Assembly (NCBI GenBank): GCA_020829485.1
Contig: JAIVFU010000023.1
Span: forward strand, 1-64,000
Origin: Nostoc sp. CHAB 5834
GTDB taxonomy: Bacteria > Cyanobacteriota > Cyanobacteriia > Cyanobacteriales > Nostocaceae
Length of the DNA stretch: 64,000 nt
Direction: 5' to 3'
Of the stretch, positions 26,228-35,192 are shown in pieces. Under the pieces are notes generated by a model. That model was not told where the DNA came from. It was given only the letters and a program-made list of their open reading frames with translations, and ran no database searches. Position numbers and translations under genes: made by a program. Each line of letters opens with the position of its first letter. Position 1 is the stretch's first letter.

Positions 26228-26957
26228 GGGTTTGTTCCTCCTTTTGCGCCTTTTCTTTCAGCAGTGCAGGTGGTATTGGCATACCTATTGCTTCCGCTAA
26301 TTCCTTGGGTGGTGCATAGCGAGTTTCTGACTGCAAATACTTACCAGTTAAGATTTCATCTACTGGCTTCAGGTTATGAGTCGTGCTGTAATAGCGGTGA
26401 GTTTGCTTAATTTTATCCCGCTCTTGCATCGATTCATTAGAGATTTTCTTTCGCAGCTTAATAATTGCGTCAATAATTGCTTCTGGACGGGGAGGACAAC
26501 CAGGCAAGTACACATCCACAGGAATCAGTTTATCGACTCCGCGCACTGCTGTGGGGGAATCAACGCTGAACATTCCGCCAGTAATTGTACAAGCACCCAT
26601 CGCAATTACATACTTTGGCTCTGGCATTTGTTCATAAAGACGCACCAGTTGGGGAGCCATCTTCATCGTAATAGTCCCTGCCGTAATAATTAAATCGGCT
26701 TGGCGGGGGCTAGAACGGGGAATTAGCCCAAAACGGTCAAAGTCAAATCGGGAGCCAATTAAGGCTGCAAACTCAATAAAGCAGCAAGCAGTACCAAATA
26801 GCAACGGCCACAGACTAGAAAGCCGCGCCCAGTCGTAGAGATCATCAACTGTCGTCAAAATGACGTTTTCTGAAAGGTCTTGAGTGATTGTAGTCCGCTC
26901 AATGGGGTTGATGATTCGTTCTTTGCCCTGGGTTGTTAAGTTAGAATTCAAGACCAT
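26220..26957 (-). CDS. ndhK: NAD(P)H-quinone oxidoreductase subunit K
   Basis: Carries the terminal [4Fe-4S] cluster N2 of NDH-1, next to the quinone site. The 245 residues show the cluster ligands in [13 protein letters not shown], in [11 protein letters not shown] and in [17 protein letters not shown]. The C-terminal 60 residues are the polar extension usual in cyanobacteria. It overlaps ndhC upstream by 10 bp and ndhJ downstream by 8 bp, so the three are translated together. Confidence 0.97.
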   Translation of the reverse strand: MVLNSNLTTQGKERIINPIERTTITQDLSENVILTTVDDLYDWARLSSLWPLLFGTACCFIEFAALIGSRFDFDRFGLIPRSSPRQADLIITAGTITMKMAPQLVRLYEQMPEPKYVIAMGACTITGGMFSVDSPTAVRGVDKLIPVDVYLPGCPPRPEAIIDAIIKLRKKISNESMQERDKIKQTHRYYSTTHNLKPVDEILTGKYLQSETRYAPPKELAEAIGMPIPPALLKEKAQKEEQTRG

Positions 26958-27310
26958 TCCAAAGCTCCTTTACGCCATGCGTAAACTAAAGCGACTACAA
27001 GAATTGCAATAAAGACTAGCGCTTCAATAAATGCTAATAGCCCCAAACGGTGGAAAGCTACCGCCCAAGGATACAAGAACACAGTCTCCACATCAAAGAC
27101 GACGAAGACCAGAGCAAACATGTAGTAGCGGATATTGAACTGAATCCAGGCTCCCCCGATGGGTTCCATGCCAGATTCATAAGTGGTGTGCCGTTCTGGG
27201 CTGTAACCACTGGGTCGTAGGAGCTTGGATGCTGAGAGCGCTAAGGCAGGAACTAGGCTACAGACTATGAAGAAGCCTAGAAGGTACTCGTAACCGCTGA
27301 GGACAAACAC
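26948..27310 (-). CDS. ndhC: NAD(P)H-quinone oxidoreductase subunit 3
   Basis: Small membrane subunit of NDH-1: 120 residues with three transmembrane helices near 6-28, 64-84 and 92-112. The loop [20 protein letters not shown] contains the conserved acidic and Gly residues of NuoA/ND3. GTG start. First gene of ndhC-K-J; its promoter must lie in the repeat-containing spacer toward rubredoxin. Confidence 0.96.
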   Translation of the reverse strand: MFVLSGYEYLLGFFIVCSLVPALALSASKLLRPSGYSPERHTTYESGMEPIGGAWIQFNIRYYMFALVFVVFDVETVFLYPWAVAFHRLGLLAFIEALVFIAILVVALVYAWRKGALEWS

Positions 27311-27655
27311 AATGAGTATCTACCGCTTATGGAGTATTTTAAGTAGGGAGTGGGGAGTGGGGAGTGGGGAGTGGGGAGATGAGGGAGCAGGGGAAGCAGG
27401 GGAGAATAACTATTGATTTTTAACCAATGCCCAATGCCCAATTCCCAATTCCCAATTCCCAATTCCCAATTCCCAATTCCCAATGCCCTAACTGCGTAAC
27501 TTTCTTTTACATTATATCTGTTTGGTTTTTCTGAAATCTGGGAAATAGATACACTTCAAGTATTTAATTAGCTTTTGATAGTGATAGAAAAGCCTAACAA
27601 TTATGTCATAATTTGTAACGTATATTTCAGATTTCTCCTCTGCGAGGCCCTAGCC
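27311..27655. repeat. ndhC/rubredoxin divergent spacer with heptamer repeats
   Basis: GGGAGTG-type heptamers at about 27341-27378 and CCCAATT-type heptamers at about 27428-27482, facing each other as in the rsmG leader. The remaining 170 bp before rubredoxin are AT rich and presumably hold its promoter. The repeats lie between ndhC and any upstream promoter, so they are probably in the ndhC leader. Confidence 0.7.
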
Positions 27656-27991
27656 ATGAGCGAACCAGCTGTTGAGACTACGGTGTTAGACCGCTACGAG
27701 TGTCGCGCCTGCGGTTATGTTTACGAACCTGAGAAGGGAGACGACAAGTATGATATTCCTTCAGGGACATCCTTTGCAGAACTGCCCATAAATTGGCGCT
27801 GTCCAGTTTGTAGTGCTAAAAAAACCGCTTTTGCCAACATCGGCCCTGCGGGTACTGCATCCGGCTTCAAAGAAAATCTCGGTTACGGTTTTGGTGTCAA
27901 TAACCTAACGCCAACCCAAAAGAGTATCCTAATTTTTGGTGCTTTGGCTCTTGGCTTCTTGTTTTTTATCAGTCTCTACGGCTTACAATGA
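27656..27991 (+). CDS. rubA: Membrane-anchored rubredoxin
   Basis: 111-residue one-iron electron carrier. The cytoplasmic or stromal-side head has the two Cys knuckles YECRACGYVYEPEKG and WRCPVCSAKK (CxxC...CxxC). A single C-terminal transmembrane helix (ILIFGALALGFLFFISL) anchors it. RubA of this kind is needed for assembly of photosystems in cyanobacteria. The ATG at 27656 gives the usual length; the 27 codons upstream in frame do not match the family. It begins the conserved rubA-ycf48-psbEFLJ gene order. Confidence 0.94.
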   Translation: MSEPAVETTVLDRYECRACGYVYEPEKGDDKYDIPSGTSFAELPINWRCPVCSAKKTAFANIGPAGTASGFKENLGYGFGVNNLTPTQKSILIFGALALGFLFFISLYGLQ

Positions 27992-28160
27992 CAGCCGTTA
28001 AGCAATTCAAAATGACGTTTGCAGACTCGCTCTAAGCGAAGCTATGCCGCAGGCTTTACGCTGCGCTAACAAAATTCAAAATTCAAAATGAAAACCCAGG
28101 ATTTTCCAGCGTCCTGGCTGGCAACTCTTACAGAAATTTAGAAATAACTAAGAAATACTG

Positions 28161-29180
28161 ATGCATTCAATCGTGAAAAGTTGGCAACGAATAGCTGCCT
28201 TGTTAATAGTAGTCATCATCTGCATAGGTTGTAGCAAAGTTCCTTCTGTTAGCTACAACCCTTGGAAAGTCATTTCTGTGCCAACAGACTCGAATCTCCT
28301 GGATATTGCTTTTACTAATAACTCTGAGCATGGCTACTTAGTAGGTAGCAATGCCACCCTATTAGAAACCAATGACGGTGGTAATACCTGGAAACCAATA
28401 ATACTGCAACTGGATGAGCAAAAGTATCGCTTTGACTCAGTAAGCTTTGCAGGTAAAGAAGGCTGGATTGCCGGAGAGCCTGGACTGTTGCTGCACACTA
28501 CTGATGAAGGTGCTTCTTGGTCGCGTATTCCCCTGAGCGAAAAGCTACCAGGTAGCCCGATCGCAGTTAAGGCGCTAGCAGATAATACAGCTGAAATGGC
28601 TACCGATGTAGGAGCCATATATAAAACCACAGACGGCGGCAAAAACTGGAAAGCCCAGGTGGAATCAGCAGTCGGTGTGGTGCGTAACTTAGAACGTTCT
28701 CCTGATGGCAAATATGTTGCCGTTTCCGCCAAGGGTAGTTTCTACTCAACTTGGGAACCGGGACAAGATGCTTGGGTACCCCATAACCGCATTAGTTCTC
28801 GGCGGGTAGAAAACATGGGCTTTGCTGACAATGGGCAATTGTGGTTACTAGCTAGGGGAGGTCAAATTCAGTTTAGTGATCCAACTAAACCTGAAGAATG
28901 GCAAGAGGCAAAATATCCAGAGTTATCCACCAGTTGGGGTTTACTGGATTTGGCATATCGCACACCCAATGAAATTTGGATAGGTGGCGGTAGCGGTAAT
29001 TTACTACGGAGTCCCGATGGTGGCAAAACGTGGGAAAAAGACCGTGAGGTAGAAGAAGTTGCTGCTAATTTGTATAAAATTGTGTTCTTAGAGCCAGAGC
29101 GGGGATTTATAATTGGCGATCGCGGCGTTTTGCTCAAATATCTCCCAAACCCTGAAGCAACTTCCCCAGAAGCCGCTTAG
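28161..29180 (+). CDS. ycf48: Photosystem II assembly factor Ycf48/HCF136
   Basis: Lumenal seven-bladed propeller that stabilises newly made D1 and helps build the PSII reaction centre. 339 residues. An N-terminal signal ends in a lipobox-like CIGC near 24-27, so it may be lipid-anchored. BNR/Asp-box-type repeats follow (TNDGGNTWKPI, TTDEGASWSRI, TTDGGKNWKA, SPDGGKTWEK). The C-terminal GFIIGDRGVLLKY is typical. Lies between rubA and psbE, as in many cyanobacteria. Confidence 0.95.
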   Translation: MHSIVKSWQRIAALLIVVIICIGCSKVPSVSYNPWKVISVPTDSNLLDIAFTNNSEHGYLVGSNATLLETNDGGNTWKPIILQLDEQKYRFDSVSFAGKEGWIAGEPGLLLHTTDEGASWSRIPLSEKLPGSPIAVKALADNTAEMATDVGAIYKTTDGGKNWKAQVESAVGVVRNLERSPDGKYVAVSAKGSFYSTWEPGQDAWVPHNRISSRRVENMGFADNGQLWLLARGGQIQFSDPTKPEEWQEAKYPELSTSWGLLDLAYRTPNEIWIGGGSGNLLRSPDGGKTWEKDREVEEVAANLYKIVFLEPERGFIIGDRGVLLKYLPNPEATSPEAA

Positions 29181-29369
29181 TGGGAAAGGGGGAGTAGGGA
29201 GTGGGGAGTGGGGACTAGGGGGGATGAGGGAGATGAAGAAGAAATAAGCAATTCCGAATGCCCCATGCCAACGGACAATTTCTGAGAAGAACTTTGCAAC
29301 TTGTAACTCTTTCTTAACTTTGTAGGATAATAAACTCAATAACACTCTATGTATAAGGTAGGGATCTAA

Positions 29370-29618
29370 ATGTCAGGTACCACTGGAGAACGTCCGTTTT
29401 CGGACATTATTACTAGCGTTCGTTACTGGGTAATTCACAGCATCACCATTCCGGCATTATTTATTGCCGGTTGGCTATTTGTCAGCACCGGACTGGCTTA
29501 TGATGCTTTTGGCACACCCCGCCCCGATGAGTACTTCACAGCAGCGCGGCAGGAAGTGCCCATTGTGAAGAACCGTTTTGAAGCTAAAAAACAAGTTGAA
29601 CAATTTATTGGAAAGTAG
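29370..29618 (+). CDS. psbE: Cytochrome b559 alpha subunit
   Basis: Photosystem II subunit that, with PsbF, ligates the b559 haem in the thylakoid membrane. 82 residues. The haem His lies in [20 protein letters not shown], the one transmembrane helix. The rest is the lumenal tail [17 protein letters not shown] to the end. The short 5' region GGTAGGGATCTAA supplies the ribosome binding site. First gene of psbE-F-L-J. Confidence 0.98.
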   Translation: MSGTTGERPFSDIITSVRYWVIHSITIPALFIAGWLFVSTGLAYDAFGTPRPDEYFTAARQEVPIVKNRFEAKKQVEQFIGK

Positions 29619-29627
29619 TTTGAGATC

Positions 29628-29765
29628 ATGACTAGCGGCAATAACATCAATCAACCAGTTACCTATCCAATTTTTACCGTTAGATGGCTGGCAGTTCACA
29701 CCTTAGGTGTACCAACTGTATTCTTTTTAGGCGCGATCGCCGCAATGCAATTTATTCACCGTTAG
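29628..29765 (+). CDS. psbF: Cytochrome b559 beta subunit
   Basis: 45 residues: a polar N-terminus, then [20 protein letters not shown] with the haem-ligand His, ending MQFIHR. It starts 9 bp after psbE. Full length and intact, but below the length at which simple gene finding reports it. Confidence 0.97.
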   Translation: MTSGNNINQPVTYPIFTVRWLAVHTLGVPTVFFLGAIAAMQFIHR

Positions 29766-29773
29766 GAGCAATT

Positions 29774-29896
29774 ATGGTAGAAAGATCGCCTAATCCCAAT
29801 AATCAACCGGTTGAACTAAACCGGACTTCGCTATACCTGGGACTACTACTAGTTTTCGTTCTGGGGATTCTGTTTTCCAGTTACTTCTTCAACTAA
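29774..29896 (+). CDS. psbL: Photosystem II protein L
   Basis: 40-residue single-helix subunit at the PSII dimer interface: [20 protein letters not shown] then SSYFFN. Starts 8 bp after psbF with AGGAG in the gap. An in-frame opening further upstream (from 29684) overlaps psbF and is not used. Confidence 0.97.
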   Translation: MVERSPNPNNQPVELNRTSLYLGLLLVFVLGILFSSYFFN

Positions 29897-29966
29897 GTAG
29901 AAGTCCTGTTGTTAATCTTTGTTTATTTAACCTGTGTTGATTAGTTGTTAAGGGAGGAGAGAAGCT

Positions 29967-30086
29967 GTGTCTGAAAGTGGGAGAATTCCCCTGTGGGTCG
30001 TCGCTACGATCGCAGGTTTAGGTATAATTACAGTCTTGGGCATTTTCTTTTATGGTGCCTACGCCGGACTCGGTTCTTCGATTTAA
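29967..30086 (+). CDS. psbJ: Photosystem II protein J
   Basis: 39 residues, GTG start preceded by [30 protein letters not shown] then [12 protein letters not shown]. Single transmembrane helix near the QB/plastoquinone channel of PSII. Last gene of the psbEFLJ operon. Confidence 0.97.
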   Translation: MSESGRIPLWVVATIAGLGIITVLGIFFYGAYAGLGSSI

Positions 30087-30158
30087 CATCAGTTAGTTTG
30101 AACCGAATACTACAAGTTAGAATTTTCTAGCATTTGTTGAGAAATCAACGTTAAAAAA

Positions 30159-30185
30159 ACCGCCTGTCTCCATGAGATAGGCGGT
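30159..30185 (+). terminator. Hairpin terminator after psbEFLJ
   Basis: ACCGCCTGTCTC and GAGATAGGCGGT form a 12-bp stem (one G-U pair) with a CAT loop. It is preceded by a run of A (30154-30159) and followed by TATTAATTTT. It can stop the psb operon. The A-run gives a U-run for transcripts coming leftward. Confidence 0.8.
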
Positions 30186-30282
30186 ATTAATTTTGGTCAA
30201 TAGTCCTTTGTCCTACTCTGCGGGTACTCCGTTGGAGAACTCGAAAAGTAGCCGCTAGCGCGTCTATGTCATTTGTTTTTTG

Positions 30283-30394
30283 GGCATTGCTGATTGCGGT
30301 ATGAAAACGATTGTGCATTCCGGTGAAAATCCTTGTATAGACGTAAAATTTTACGTCTATACATCAAAATTCATACCTCGATTCAGCAACGCCG
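30283..30394. repeat. 112-bp repeat element with GGCGTTGCTGA ends, copy 1
   Basis: Closely matches the reverse complement of 60348-60460. Shared parts include GCTGATTGCGGTATGAAAAC, GATTGTGC, a central 28-bp palindrome (30335-30362) and TTCATACC...TTCAGCAACGCC. The ends are inverted repeats (GGC(A/G)TTGCTGA / TCAGCAACGCC, with GGTATGAA / TTCATACC inside). Non-coding and MITE-like. The remainder of the 30186-30427 spacer contains nothing else I can name. Confidence 0.75.
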
Positions 30395-30427
30395 TTTTTT
30401 GCAAATGACTAATAACTCATGACTACA

Positions 30428-30538
30428 TTAGCCAATATCGTCTCTTTCAATGTATAAAAATAGAAACGCGAAGGTCACGGTTGGCAAAACCCAACCAATG
30501 ATGGGAACTAAGATAGAAGGCAAAAAGGAAGCTGCCAT
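30428..30538 (-). CDS. psaI: Photosystem I subunit VIII
   Basis: 36 residues: AASFLPSILVPIIGWVLPTV then FLFLYIERDDIG. It matches PsaI, a one-helix subunit that helps bind PsaL and form PSI trimers. It is convergent with psbEFLJ and separated from it by the terminator and a repeat element. Too short for standard ORF cut-offs, so easily missed. Confidence 0.9.
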   Translation of the reverse strand: MAASFLPSILVPIIGWVLPTVTFAFLFLYIERDDIG

Positions 30539-30738
30539 AGTAAAGGTTCCTGTTAAATAACACTACAATTCAAAATGAGCTTACTGCAAATGCTGCCAAG
30601 ATTTTTGAAATTCTAAAGATTTTTAACACAGGGAATGTGGGGAGTGGGGAGTGGGGGATGAGGGAGCAGGGGAAGAATAACTCCTAACTCCTAACTCAGC
30701 ACTGTTTTGCCTAATGCCCAATGCTCATCACACCTGAG

Positions 30739-33597
30739 TTACATACCGAGGAGTTCATCTAGCTGTAAGTTTGGCAAGTCTGGAGGAATCACAGTTCGCA
30801 CTATAGTGACTTTGTGGCTCTCCTGTTGGGTTGTCAGATCAAGTGCGATCGCTTCTAAGCGAATTTCCAAACACCCAAAGGGAATATTTAATTGCGTCAT
30901 CACTTCCAATCCTCCCAAGGCGTTAGGTAGCAAATTTGTTAGTAAATGGGGCCCCTCTAGTAACCAGCGAGTTTGATAATCTTCAAGCCATAACTTGACA
31001 ACAACTTGGGGAGGTACTTCAGGCAGTACTACGCGCACTATGATAAATTTGCCAGCAATTAATTCGCCATCTGGTACATGCAGTTCTGGAATTGGCAAAG
31101 GCTCAATGGCTGCGGCAGTTATGGCTGGGGAAGAGGATAAACCTAACAGTGGTTGCTTTTCTTCAAACGAGTAATTCTTTGTCCCATTGGCTTCTAGTTC
31201 ACTATATGTATCATCTACAACGATTTCTTGCGCTAACCAAGCTGACGCTATATTCATTTTTATTGGAGGAGGGGGGGGCGGTAGTTGTCTTACCACCATT
31301 GAGAGTGTTGGTTCGGATACTTCTACTACCGTATCTTCCCCTATTTCTAGATCGGCTTCCTTTGCTGTGTCTGCGTCTTTGCCAAAGTTCTCAAGATCAG
31401 AAACCGATTGAACTTCTTCCGATATCTCTGTGTCAGCATCCACGTTTAACGGCAAGTTGACATCAACATTGGGAGTTTCAGCACTAAGAGAAAGCTGGGT
31501 CTGCTGGGCTGGAACATAGCTATCATGGTCTTCAGGTTCCGCTTCATCAATGGATTCAGACAAAGAGTATCCTTGGCTGTGCATCCACTTTCTCAGCAGG
31601 GGAGATGAGTAAAGGTTGCCTGTTGTAATGAATTGTGCATTTGGCTGGGCTTCTACTTCAGCAACAGATTCTTCTTGAAATTGTGCATCATCTACTACTA
31701 ATTCCAGTGTATTTTCATCAGCTACAGTTGTGTTCAACTGCGAGAAGTCGTCACCCGTTGGAACTTCCAATACATCTGGAGCATTGTTTTTTACTTCTTC
31801 TGTATCATCTGGCAAAGCTTGTAACCGTTTCAAGTACGGCAAAGCAGTGTCGAGTATTGGCATTCGACGTTGCTTGATAACCAACTGCTCCAAGTTGATG
31901 GCAGCTATAGTAGTATCCTTTTCCAGAAGTTCTTCTTCTGTAAGCGCTTCTGCAACAACATCTGTGAGAGTATTGACATGGGTTTGAATAGGGGGCAGTT
32001 TCGGCAATTGAGGCGAAGTGCCTGAATTCTTTAAGTTAGATGTCCGCAGGATGGCTTCTCGCAGAATTTGTAAGTTAATTTGCGGTGGTAAAGGTGTATT
32101 TGGGGATGGATTGAGTATCTCAGACTGGTCTGTTTTTGGAATCTTGACCAGATTGAATAGTTTCAAATCGATCCTCCTAGCGGCCTCCGGCTCCGTGACA
32201 ACAGCAGACGAGTCCGATGGTGCGATGGGGTCATTTAAGGATGTACTAGGTGTTGCTGCGGCTGTGATTGCCAGTAATTGTGTTACATCTGCTGTAATGG
32301 TGAAGAACTGGCTGGCTAATCTGATGACTTCACCAACATTGGCGAATCGACCATACAAACTGATATCTGCCAAAATTAACTTGGATTCAAAGTCAGCAGG
32401 AATATCAATTGAGGTATTGATGGTGAAAGGCAACTCCTGATCTGGTAAGGGTTGCCGTACCTGGGTCAAGATTTTCGAGTTTTTGGGCGATCGCAGTTCA
32501 ATTTCTAGTTCAAGCGCCCGCAAACTTTTGGGGAATAATGTTTCAGCCTGATCTAGATTTATATTTTCTTTGAGTTCTATGTGCCCATTGATTGTAAGAG
32601 GTTGTCCCCAACGAGCAATGTAAGTATCCTGGTCTAAAGTTAGCAGTAATGGAGGCGGTGGTTGTATTGCTGGAGAATCTGTAACCTTTTCATCATTGAG
32701 CAAGGCTTCAGAATTGGGTAAAGCTAAATCTATTAAATTTTGTAAAATTTGCTCTGCCGTCTCACCTTTAAGCCACACAGAACTCACAGGCTCATCAATA
32801 TCTTTTTCCGTTTCATCTAGCAGAACAGTGGGAGTGGGGTTGCTGTCTGTATTAATTCCCTGTTCTATAGCGATCGCTTTATCTAAGTTAATTTCGAGTT
32901 CTTCTGGGGCAGTGTATTCTAAGTTCTCTTCATCTGGCACAACAATTGTAACGGGGTTGTCATCTGTAGCAATTAGCAGTTCTGCAAAGATTGCGATCGC
33001 TTTATCTAAGTTAATTTCGAGTTCTTCTGGGGCAGTGTATTCTAAGTTCCCTTCATCTGGCACAACAATTGTAACGGAATTGTCGTCTGTAGTAATTCCC
33101 AATTCTGCGGAGACTGCGATCGCTTTATCTAGCGCAATTGCGGGTTGTGCTGGGAAAGTGAATTCCCAGTTTTCAGAAACAGCATCTGGGCGATCCCATG
33201 AATTTGATTCTACATTCTCCCCCTGCCTCCTTTGCTTCCCCTCTACTCCCTGGCACAATACTTGTAGTTGGACACTGTATTGCCAAGATTTACCGAGTAG
33301 CTCCGACATCAAATCGCCCATACAGCGCAACTCCCAAGCTCCTGGCTCGAAGTAGGTAAAAGGAATTAGCGCCATTAAGCCTTCTGAATTAGTGCGACGC
33401 GATCGCTTGAAAATTCGCCGCTTTGGTAGAACTTCCTGAGTTGAAGAGTGAGTTACCCGCACTTCCACGTCTTTATTAGGAAGGTTAGAACGAGCCAAAA
33501 CTCTATACTCCCCTTCCAAAATTTCCAAATTTGGCGATTCTAGGATATGCCACGAGCGATCGCCTTGTTTCTGTATCAGAAATTGCCAGTGTTCCAT
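30739..33597 (-). CDS. Large acidic protein of unknown function
   Basis: 952 residues, not recognised. The N-terminal 110 residues look like a folded beta domain (EHWQFLIQKQGDRSWHILES, YFEPGAWELRCMGD). Then comes a long acidic, probably disordered region with two and a half tandem 41-residue repeats (LDKAIAI...TDDN.VTIVVPDE.NL, EYTAPEELEIN). Further Ig-like beta segments follow near 330-430 (TLDQDTYIARWGQPLTINGH), then acidic linker and PPPPPPIK near 790, then a C-terminal beta domain (GELIAGKFIIVRVVLPEVPP to EITIVR-like strands). No signal peptide. Residues about 115-127 (EGKQRRQGE) are encoded by a heptamer-repeat-like stretch. The ATG at 33597 is preferred to the upstream frame opening. 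Likely a cyanobacterial scaffold or surface-domain protein, but this is a guess. Confidence 0.7.
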   Translation of the reverse strand: MEHWQFLIQKQGDRSWHILESPNLEILEGEYRVLARSNLPNKDVEVRVTHSSTQEVLPKRRIFKRSRRTNSEGLMALIPFTYFEPGAWELRCMGDLMSELLGKSWQYSVQLQVLCQGVEGKQRRQGENVESNSWDRPDAVSENWEFTFPAQPAIALDKAIAVSAELGITTDDNSVTIVVPDEGNLEYTAPEELEINLDKAIAIFAELLIATDDNPVTIVVPDEENLEYTAPEELEINLDKAIAIEQGINTDSNPTPTVLLDETEKDIDEPVSSVWLKGETAEQILQNLIDLALPNSEALLNDEKVTDSPAIQPPPPLLLTLDQDTYIARWGQPLTINGHIELKENINLDQAETLFPKSLRALELEIELRSPKNSKILTQVRQPLPDQELPFTINTSIDIPADFESKLILADISLYGRFANVGEVIRLASQFFTITADVTQLLAITAAATPSTSLNDPIAPSDSSAVVTEPEAARRIDLKLFNLVKIPKTDQSEILNPSPNTPLPPQINLQILREAILRTSNLKNSGTSPQLPKLPPIQTHVNTLTDVVAEALTEEELLEKDTTIAAINLEQLVIKQRRMPILDTALPYLKRLQALPDDTEEVKNNAPDVLEVPTGDDFSQLNTTVADENTLELVVDDAQFQEESVAEVEAQPNAQFITTGNLYSSPLLRKWMHSQGYSLSESIDEAEPEDHDSYVPAQQTQLSLSAETPNVDVNLPLNVDADTEISEEVQSVSDLENFGKDADTAKEADLEIGEDTVVEVSEPTLSMVVRQLPPPPPPIKMNIASAWLAQEIVVDDTYSELEANGTKNYSFEEKQPLLGLSSSPAITAAAIEPLPIPELHVPDGELIAGKFIIVRVVLPEVPPQVVVKLWLEDYQTRWLLEGPHLLTNLLPNALGGLEVMTQLNIPFGCLEIRLEAIALDLTTQQESHKVTIVRTVIPPDLPNLQLDELLGM

Positions 33598-34433
33598 TGT
33601 GAGTGATGCCCAGACCGACGAGCCGCCCAATTATATTGTGTATTAACTTGCTTGCAAGTTTACCCCAGTATTTTGTAAATGCATCCCTTAAATGGCTATC
33701 TAGTTAACTCAGTTTTACCATGAGCCACCTTTCATCCCCTCCCTACTCTGCCCGTGGTAGGGGATGAAAGGTGGGTTAAAATCTCCAATCTTTGGAATCC
33801 CCACCCAAAACGCAAGTAGGGTGGGGAGGATGTCAATAACTTGACTTCTGGCACTTTAAATAGCACGCCACGGCGTAAATAGAGCAACCATTTAAAATCC
33901 CTAAAAAGCCGATTCCATAATACTTTTGACACTTCGACTCCGCTCAGTGTTAACTTTTGAATTCCGCCTTGCGGCACTAGTCCCATCAAAGGAATTTCAA
34001 TCGATCGCTGTGTTGCTTGTGCGTAAAGCTTTTGTTGTTTCCTGAATATTAATTTTGACACTCTTAAGTGCTAAATTAACACGGTTGCAATAAATACTTT
34101 TACCTGTATATGCTCAACTTAGTGGGAATGTTTTCGTATTATTTTTTACCAAAATCTTCATTTACAATAGGCACAATATACAATAAAGAAAGATTAACTT
34201 GACAATTGTTATTAAATTGTGATTTTCCACATTTTTGCTACAAAGAGTTAGGATGTGGCTCTTAAGTGTCCTCTGCGATCGCCCACGGTAGGCGCAAAGC
34301 GCGATCGCAAATCCCAACACTTAACCGCGCAGCACGCGCCCAACCTACCTGAGCGTTTCTTTGAACCTCTACAAAGCGTATCCTCACCTGAGTGAAATGT
34401 GGGTGACAATGAGGATTTAACAGGAGGGATTCG
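33598..34433. other. Spacer with repeats, no supported gene
   Basis: 836 bp. An inverted pair, CACCTTTCATCCCCTCCC / GGGGATGAAAGGTGG, lies at 33726-33774 with ACTCTGCCCGTGGTAG in the loop. A leftward frame at 33732-34061 consists of repeat-derived sequence and is rejected. HIP1-rich DNA occupies 34275-34310. The promoter of the next genes presumably lies near 34200-34400. Confidence 0.5.
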
Positions 34434-34631
34434 ATGCTAGTCATTTTAATGGACGAGCAAATCCTTGCCCCTGAGCAAGTTTGCCAGTCTTGTTTACTCG
34501 CTGACAGGAGCGGTCAACCCCGTTGGCGTGGGGGTCAACTGCGCTGTGGTCAAGCCATTCGCAAACTTACTCAACAGCAGCCAGACCAGTATGAGTGTGT
34601 GATGGGTTTTCGCATCGCTCATATAGAATAG
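34434..34631 (+). CDS. Small four-cysteine protein upstream of tic20
   Basis: 65 residues: VCQSCLLADRSGQPRWRGGQ, then LRCGQAI, then DQYECVMGFRIAHIE. Cys 17, 20, 38 and 55 (CxxC...C...C) could hold zinc or an iron-sulphur cluster. AGGAGG lies 7 bases before the ATG, strong support for translation. I recall similar short cyanobacterial proteins of unknown function. It ends about 80 bp before the tic20 gene and is probably co-transcribed with it. Confidence 0.7.
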   Translation: MLVILMDEQILAPEQVCQSCLLADRSGQPRWRGGQLRCGQAIRKLTQQQPDQYECVMGFRIAHIE

Positions 34632-34712
34632 TTGAATTTGCCAGCAAGACGAAGCAACTGCGTTATCCTAAGCTCAAGTAACTATAAAAATTTAATCACA
34701 GGAGAACGCATA

Positions 34713-35189
34713 ATGTCTTGGCGCAGGTCTACAACGGTTTCAGATCGAATTTTTGCTTCCTTGCCTTATTTGCTTCCTCTAATTGAGGTTTTTGTATTTG
34801 GTAGATATTTGCTCTCAGAGTTTCCACCACTACAACTGCTGTTTCTACCGCTTCTGCCATTATTGAGAGTTTACTATGGCGTGCGTTATGCAGGAATGAT
34901 TATTTTCTTTGCTTTATTTTTGCTGGTAGTCAGAAACGAAAAAATTAGTCACTTTATTCGTTTCAACACCATGCAAGCAATACTTTTGGACATCATTATC
35001 TTTTTGTTTAGTATCCTAACTGATGTTGTGGGGCTAGTTCCCTCTGGTAGTTTTGCAATCCAAACACTATCTACAACCATTTTTATCGGCATAGTGGGAA
35101 CAGTTGTATATTCAGTCATCCAGTCTGTAAGCGGGCGTTATGCGGAAATCCCGGCGATTTCTGATGCAGTGTACATGCAAGTGCGTTAG
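34713..35189 (+). CDS. Tic20 family membrane protein
   Basis: 158 residues with four transmembrane helices (LPYLLPLIEVFVFGRYLL, GMIIFFALFLLVV, LLDIIIFLFSILTDVVGLV, TIFIGIVGTVVYSVI). The conserved HFIRFNTMQAILLDI matches cyanobacterial homologues of the chloroplast import-channel protein Tic20. The role in cyanobacteria is unsettled. The ATG at 34713 has AGGAGA 8 bases upstream; the in-frame sequence before it is not family-like. Confidence 0.85.
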   Translation: MSWRRSTTVSDRIFASLPYLLPLIEVFVFGRYLLSEFPPLQLLFLPLLPLLRVYYGVRYAGMIIFFALFLLVVRNEKISHFIRFNTMQAILLDIIIFLFSILTDVVGLVPSGSFAIQTLSTTIFIGIVGTVVYSVIQSVSGRYAEIPAISDAVYMQVR

Positions 35190-35192
35190 AAG

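Noticed and set aside
32696..33355. 219-codon Ser/Val-rich frame opposite the large acidic protein
   Set aside because: Shadow frame; the Ser/Val repeats mirror the Glu/Asp repeats of the sense protein.
33732..34061. Leftward 109-codon frame
   Set aside because: Made of intergenic repeat sequence (SGVEVSK-type read-through and a GATGAAAGGTGG hairpin), with no start signal.
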